Of a DNA stretch of 64,000 nt, positions 58,165-64,000 are shown one piece after another. Every line of letters begins with the position of its first letter. Within the stretch, counting starts at the first letter, position 1. The notes under the pieces were generated by a model, which saw nothing but the letters and a program-made list of their open reading frames with translations, was not told the origin of the DNA and did not search any database. The position numbers were made by a program, and so were the translations under genes. The stretch comes from Sipunculus nudus (lineage: Eukaryota > Annelida > Sipuncula > Golfingiida > Sipunculidae): positions 63,965,176-64,029,175 of the forward strand of contig CM049316.1 in the NCBI GenBank assembly GCA_026874595.1. Reading direction: 5' to 3'.

Positions 58165-58395
58165 TGGACCCCCCAGGATCTCCTGATTGACACGGGTTGT
58201 GGCCTGGGCGAAGCGCACGCTGTGTTTATGTTGACATGTGTGATCGCGCCCGGTCCACTGTTTTTAACAGTCAGTTACAGGAGTGAGCAAACTGTTTCAG
58301 GGCTATATTTTGGCAGGTGCAATTTTCTTTTAAATGGAAGAAGCTATTTCTCGCGTTACTTCAACTTGCTTTATTGGTGATTGGGCCCCTTTAAC
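58165..58395 (+). repeat. Direct duplicate of 57625-57870, copy 2
   Basis: This is the second copy, 540 bp downstream, with the same orientation and block order. Neither copy contains a recognisable gene. Confidence 0.82.
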
Positions 58396-58779
58396 AAAAT
58401 TATTAAGAATTCAGCCCTTCCAGTTTTGTATCCATAATGGGGCGAAGTTTACAAATTAATTTACTGCCTGAAGCTTCTAACAATTCTGTTTGTTGCAAAA
58501 TGAGGACGTTATCGATCAAATCAACACACTAAGCTACATAATATCAATTTAAATGACTGCAGGTAAAATATTCATGCACTAATCATCAGATATCCCTGTA
58601 GGTTTTTCAAAGATTCAAATATCCCAAGATAGTTTAAAAGATCATATATAACTGTATGCAGCCTAAATTGAGAGCGTCGTTAGATAATCCGGAAATGAGC
58701 AGCGCTATATATGGCAGGGCCTCCCGTGGTGGAGAACCTTCCAGCCAGCCAGGAGACTGCCACAGGAGGGTTAATAATT

Positions 58780-59050
58780 AAAAACTTGGAGGTAGGTCCA
58801 GCCCAGGCTGTAAACGGAAAGACAGGTGGACTTTCTGTTTGGTCCTGACTGTTTGATTAATATGCAAGGACGTTAACAGGGGGCAGTGGTGCTCAGCACG
58901 ACACCCTTTTTCCATCCCGCCAATGCTGTTTCTGTATTTAGTCATTATTTTTGTCTTCAAGGAAACCCAACTGGGTATAGATCTTCCCATGAGCACCCGT
59001 TAGCGCTGTCACCAGCGGATCGCTGTAAGAAGAGTCTTAATTAGGTCCTA
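58780..59050. other. Non-repetitive, GC-richer stretch
   Basis: This stretch lacks the repeat words seen elsewhere and includes TTAATATGCAAGGACGTTAA. It might be a conserved noncoding element, but this is untested. Confidence 0.25.
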
Positions 59051-61259
59051 CCGAGAACCCTGGGACCCTCACGTTTGCTTCCGGTTATAGCTATCCGCTT
59101 TTTCTAAAAATAAAAAAAGAGATGTATCATGGCCTCCAGATGGCGTTGTCTATAGAATGAGGATGATTGCAACAATATGAAAAGAGAGAGACTTTAAAAC
59201 AAATGTTTTCCAAGGAAATATTTAGTTTCATTTCAGCAGTCGTTGGGAGGAGATTTTATCTTTTCGCCTCCTGACACCCCCTTGTGGTAGTAAAGGCAAA
59301 AGCCCCTCTAAAGTTCTTTTATGAACGTCGCCAGTGATGTATAAAATCGGAAATGTTGTTTTGGTGAGGGAGTTTGTCCTGGTTGTCATTTTGGGGGTAG
59401 GGAAGCAGATATTGGGCAATACTGTTTATTTCTGTGGCGAAACGTCCGTCAGTACCTCTTTGGAATGTCCTTCTCGCGTTTTATCAGCAAACAAGACCGA
59501 TGAACCATTGTGAGAGATTTTTAAGGACTGAAAAATTGGAGAGCCTATTGGCTACATATCTTTACACGGACAGAAAAAGCGGAACTTTAATGGGTGTTCT
59601 GACCCTTATATATGATTATTGAAATATCCCTTCATAACATGCCTAGATGCGAGGGTTCCTTTCTGGCATTAAGTGGTGTATATAAAAGACATAAATAACA
59701 TTTTATCAGGTACTCTTTGTAACACATGTAAAAGAAGAATGGAAAACAACATAGGACATCACCCTGCTATTCTCTTTGAAAACTTAGTATATTGTAATCT
59801 GTTTGCGTTTTTACTACATTTCTGACAGTATACAAAAGTACTTCCCGCGGGTAACATGATTGACAGCTAAAGTCATACAAAGCGCAAGAACTGACGACAG
59901 TCACCATGGTGTCGAAACTCGCTGTGGATTTGTTTCAGCATTTATTCTTTTAACTTTGCACTCATATAATTTAATGTTAAGATTTCTTGCTGTATATCAT
60001 TGCAGTGTGGTTTTCTGCACGACAGTTTGCCATATCGGGTTCAATTAAAATGTCTACTGAGTAATGTTTTATTGACTAGTTTTAGAGTAGATATAACAAT
60101 GTTATCTTTTCATGAGAACGTCGGAGGTGAGACAGCTAAAACGAAAGCGACTAAAGGCTGCTCCATTCACTACATATATGGATGAATTCCTATTCATCAA
60201 ACAGGCAGCTCTGCATAAACCATAAAGCCAGCAAAGAACGCTTCCATCAGCCAATATATACTATTGTTCAGAAGCTGTAGCAACAGTATGTAAGGACCTG
60301 TTTGCTAGCGATGGTTGCTATCATAATATATCTCCTACTACTATCAGTTTCGGTTACCGTGCCCGAGGACTTTTTGTCTGCCTTGCGCAGCGCGGTATCG
60401 ATAATCAGGGCTGACAGCCCATCCTCTAAAGATCTTTCATTTGGTAGTCAAACAACTTATTAGCACAGATACAATCTGGCTAAGCGTCCGTACCTTTGAC
60501 TTGTGTGTTTGTGTGTGCTTGCTAATGGGTTAAATGAGGCCGAGCGTAGTGATTCCTCTGTTTGAGTTGCTCGTTTACCACTGGATTTTACATCACATGA
60601 AGGCGCTTTACCCCAGAAAATGTACAGTGACAGGTGTACTAGATGTAGGTATATCAGCCCGGGCTCCAGTGGTGAAAGTACATGCATTTGTATTAGGACT
60701 TATAGGAAATGGCTGTCTTATAGGTTCGGTTTTTATACGATGAATGAACTATGCGTGTTTAAGATTTAGACATGTTTTGGCAATAGCTGTCGATATAACG
60801 TACAATATTAATCATTATACAATACTATACATTATATTATACTATACAGTGTGTTGCCTGACTTTTCTGCTTAGTCATCACAACAATCCAGGTATAGTTT
60901 ATACTGTAATAAGCCATTAAAATAATATGCAATTAATATATCCTGTGTGAAGTTTTGGAGAAAATGCAGGTATATATGCTAAACAATATACACATAGATT
61001 TCATTTTATTGGAGGATTTATTTCCCTTTTATAAATAAATAATTACTAACATAATGTGTTAAAAATTAACTTGAATCAATAGTGTAAACAGGCCTATGAT
61101 TTCGTTAACCTATAAGTTACCCATTTCTTCAAGTCTAACTCTTTGTATTCCTATGTGTATTTAAGTGTATACATTTGTATTTTGTGGGTACATATGTATA
61201 AATATATGCTTTTCACCAAATACGTGTGATTTTTTTAGTTGAAAAAAAAAATGTAAATA
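59051..61259. other. Gene-free stretch
   Basis: No repeat or gene was recognised; only short unsupported frames are present. Confidence 0.4.
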
Positions 61260-61420
61260 AAAGTTTCCGAGCCCGAAGTAAACCCAATGAGGATGCGGCC
61301 GGGCTTTTACAGGCGGTGATTCGTGGGGTTTTAATTAAGGACATTAAGAATGAATTACGGCTGTTGCAGCACGCGTGACAGCTGCACAGTAACAGGTGTG
61401 CTGTGAAAGCGCAATGCCCC
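61260..61420. promoter_or_regulatory. Candidate conserved noncoding element
   Basis: This is a non-repetitive island in AT-rich DNA with GGGTTTTAATTAAGG, GCACGCGTGACAGCTGCAC and CAGGTGTGCTG. These words resemble homeodomain (TAATTA), CACGCG and E-box (CAGCTG, CAGGTG) sites. No conservation evidence is available here. Confidence 0.25.
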
Positions 61421-63570
61421 TGTCCCAGCTTTATCCCGACCGAACACCTGAACACATGATATACACCTAGACTGGTATCTTGCTGTATTGATGCCCACTA
61501 TACTCAGCTATAGTCCGTTGCACCAACCGTGACCCCCTGTTTTTTCTTTAATTTGAAAAAAAAAATTACATAATTACAATAAAATAATAGTAGTTCATTT
61601 ACTGAATTACTGTCATTGGTACTCTATGTACGCATGTATAGCCACATTTACATGAATGGCGCCCCTGCTCCCTCCCTGTGATACGTTGTGTCAGGTTCAT
61701 AAAAGTTTAGGAAACCAGACATATTTATTGATTTAAATCAACAATAAAATTATTATATTTCATCCAAGAAAGTGTCGTATTTATTATAAAATTAAAAGAA
61801 CGCTGTTTTTACTGAATGTTTATGTTTGACGTTTGCACATCGCCAAACAGCTAGCTGGATTCTCCCTCATGCAAAATGGAACGCCTCTTGCGACGTCATG
61901 CGCAAGGAAACTTTTGATTCCAGTAAAATTAAATATTGATTGCGAAAGATAATAAACAGTATGGCAAATGAATTAGTACCTTCAAGTTTAAATTTACAAA
62001 CAAACAGGGATTGGTGATATCAATATTCAGGGAAAAGAGCACACGAGATATTGGAGAAATCGCGACTTTGAACCCTTTAAAGTCTGCCTTTTCCGCGGGT
62101 TAACTAGGGTTTGTTAAATAAATATTTTACTTATGGTCTTACAATTAAGGTAAATGCGTCCCATTCAAAGCTGTCTGTAGAAAAATAATAGAAATCGATT
62201 TCCTGTCATTTCTGTTGCCGTGAAAATTGCTATTTATTTTGACCTTGCATTTACCATTTTATTACTACGAGAGACTGATGACGTTTTCAACAATAATTTC
62301 AGCGTGATGTCCTTACATTTGCCTTGAAACAATTCTTATCCAAAACACCTGAACGGACCTCTTCACTACATTTATACATACGCCATTGTTGTATTTAGAA
62401 GCCCAGGTGCATTGTTGGGGTCAGATTGTAACTCCAGCAATCCCTAAACAGCAGAGTCATACATTTGTGAGTCCGAGTCTGTGCATTGTGCTGAGCATAC
62501 GTTACACTCAAAGTATATGCTCTGTGGTTCCTCGACCGCGTTATCGGATCCCCAGTGCCAATGACTGGTGTGGCATTGGTCCCGAAATGAAAAACGTATG
62601 GGTTATGTATACATGTGGGATCAGGTTATGCTTGGTAAAAAATGGTGCAGGCACTATGCAGCTTTACTGGTCACATGCATGGCCGCTGGCGCAACCACCA
62701 AAAAAAAATATACTCCGTTCATACGACCTATGCATGCCCACCTTTATTTCGGTGAATTTTGTTAAACGCTTAAATTTATGTATAATTTTATAGATACTGG
62801 AATTAAATATGGGGTAGACTATAAGAGTGGATTCCAACTGAGCACAAAGTTACGTTTTACTTTATCCCAGACTCTTTCCAATTAATTATCTGACCCAGTC
62901 CCTAGGTAAGTACAATGGTAACTCTCCTCTCCTCTCTCCTCTCCTTTCCTCTCCCCTCTCCTCTCATCTCCTCTCCTCTTTGGCACTTTTTGACAGCTCC
63001 ACGCCTTTCTCCTCCTTATTATTTATGTTGCGGTCATGACCTCCCAATGTGGGAACCTCTGTACGGTGGGTAGTTTGACCCAGTCATAAGGGTATCCACA
63101 TAACAGAGGTGTCACTGTTGTTATCTTTGTTTTACGTGGATGTGTTTTATAGTGTTTAAAAGATAATAATCAGCCGGCAACTGTCAGATATGGCTGTTTA
63201 TATAGCTGTTGCTTCTCTGTAAAAACTGTGGATGTGGGATTGTTTTTATTGCAAATTAGACCTATGCTTCATTTTCCCCCTTGAAACATGTTTTACATGG
63301 TTACTTACAGTCGAAGGGGCACGTAAAAGTGCCATTAGAATTATATTTCCGTTAAACCTTCTGAATTTAAAGTTTTTGATGCACTCGACTTGGAAAAATC
63401 AAAAGATACCTGACGTTGAGGGGAAACTTGACACTGTTTTCTACCAATGAAATATGTTAGATATTTTCCACATGACATCTGCATGGCATACTTTGTTAAA
63501 TTGTGAAATAAAATTAGGGGGTCAAAGTGCTTATTTGTGCAGTATATAAAGTTGAAAATGGACTCTTGTA
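61421..63570. other. Gene-free stretch
   Basis: Nothing was recognised apart from the pyrimidine run at 62921. Two overlapping frames at 62386-62793 have no domain. Confidence 0.4.
62921..62981. repeat. CTCCT pyrimidine microsatellite
   Basis: This is a run of imperfect CTCTCCT units, purine-rich on the opposite strand. Confidence 0.9.
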
Positions 63571-63785
63571 GTTTTTTTAGCTCAGCAGAAGGAAAGTCAT
63601 CTGAGCTATAGCAATCACTCTTTGTCCGTCGTCCGTCTGTCCGTTAACCAGGCACAAATCGTAATTGGACCTGGAATCTTCTTACTTGACATCCAGGGAG
63701 CCTCATAAAAAACCTCCTTGGAAACCTGAAATTAGGTCTCTTTCGTCCATATCCTCCGAGTTATGGGGCTTCTAAGTTCCCCACA
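63571..63785 (+). repeat. Dispersed repeat, TTTTAGCTCAGC family
   Basis: This is the second copy of the repeat at 2605-2820, with the same block order. The window continues 215 bp beyond it without a recognised feature. Confidence 0.75.
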
Positions 63786-64000
63786 GAAGAATTAAAATTT
63801 TATACAAAAGCTCCAGTATCTGAACAACTTTAGACTAGCCCAGTCGATGCAATAGTAAAAACATAATTTCTTCCACTATCAAACTTACTCCTGCTGTGCC
63901 GCAAAGCTTAGAACAGGTACTACCACCTCGCGGCAAATTACATAACTAAATTGCGGCACTCTGGCCGACTATTTCTTTGACTGTTAACCTCCACCGGTAG

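Noticed and set aside
62386-62793. 135-codon plus-strand open frame, with a second overlapping frame
   Set aside because: Two frames are open in the same place, there is no domain, and no exon boundaries were found.

Overview
The window is animal nuclear DNA: AT-rich, almost gene-free, and packed with repeats, with GT/AG-bounded exons separated by kilobases. The dispersed repeats are broken LINEs, a tRNA-derived SINE, many short inverted-repeat elements, TA microsatellites and kilobase-scale local duplications. That mix suggests a marine invertebrate, perhaps a mollusc or another lophotrochozoan. The taxon is an inference from repeat style and is not established by any single gene here.

The only confidently recognised protein-coding sequences that look intact are four first exons of a G protein alpha-s (Galpha-s)-like gene family, all on the + strand, at 13049-13187, 18406-18535, 20784-20913 and 39821-39959. 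Each starts with Met-Gly-Cys, encodes the basic/acidic alpha-N helix, and stops after the LLLLG-type strand at a phase-1 G|GTAAGT donor. Human GNAS exon 1 ends at the same place. The following exon (P-loop GAGESGKST) was not found anywhere in the window. The four therefore look either like a set of alternative first exons feeding downstream exons beyond position 64000, or like first exons left by segmental duplication. Each copy carries a duplicated upstream module. Three of the four share a block around a GTCC...GGAC palindrome held 214-221 bp from the ATG.

Layout. 1-7600: a hAT-like element (84-1544) that contains a LINE 3' fragment, several dispersed repeats, one inverted copy of a composite repeat (5180-6240), and a mariner-like MITE (6512-6828). 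7600-21100: a mosaic of local duplications carrying Galpha exons A, B and C, interrupted by a dead LINE (8089-10440), a GAGTCC-rich element and a MITE. 21100-39400: repeat-rich sequence with a palindrome-punctuated array (25590-27390), a few unrecognised exon-like segments (29349-29419, 29819-30037, 33812-33966), and tandem repeats. 39440-40000: Galpha exon D. 40000-47100: a minisatellite, an unrecognised exon-like segment (43926-44156), and the inverted partner of the palindrome array (45650-46970). 47100-64000: mostly inverted-repeat elements, microsatellites and repeat pairs, with no recognised gene.

No rRNA gene, functional tRNA gene, CRISPR array or intact transposase was found. All repeat calls come from reading the sequence by eye, so boundaries are approximate unless target-site duplications are quoted.
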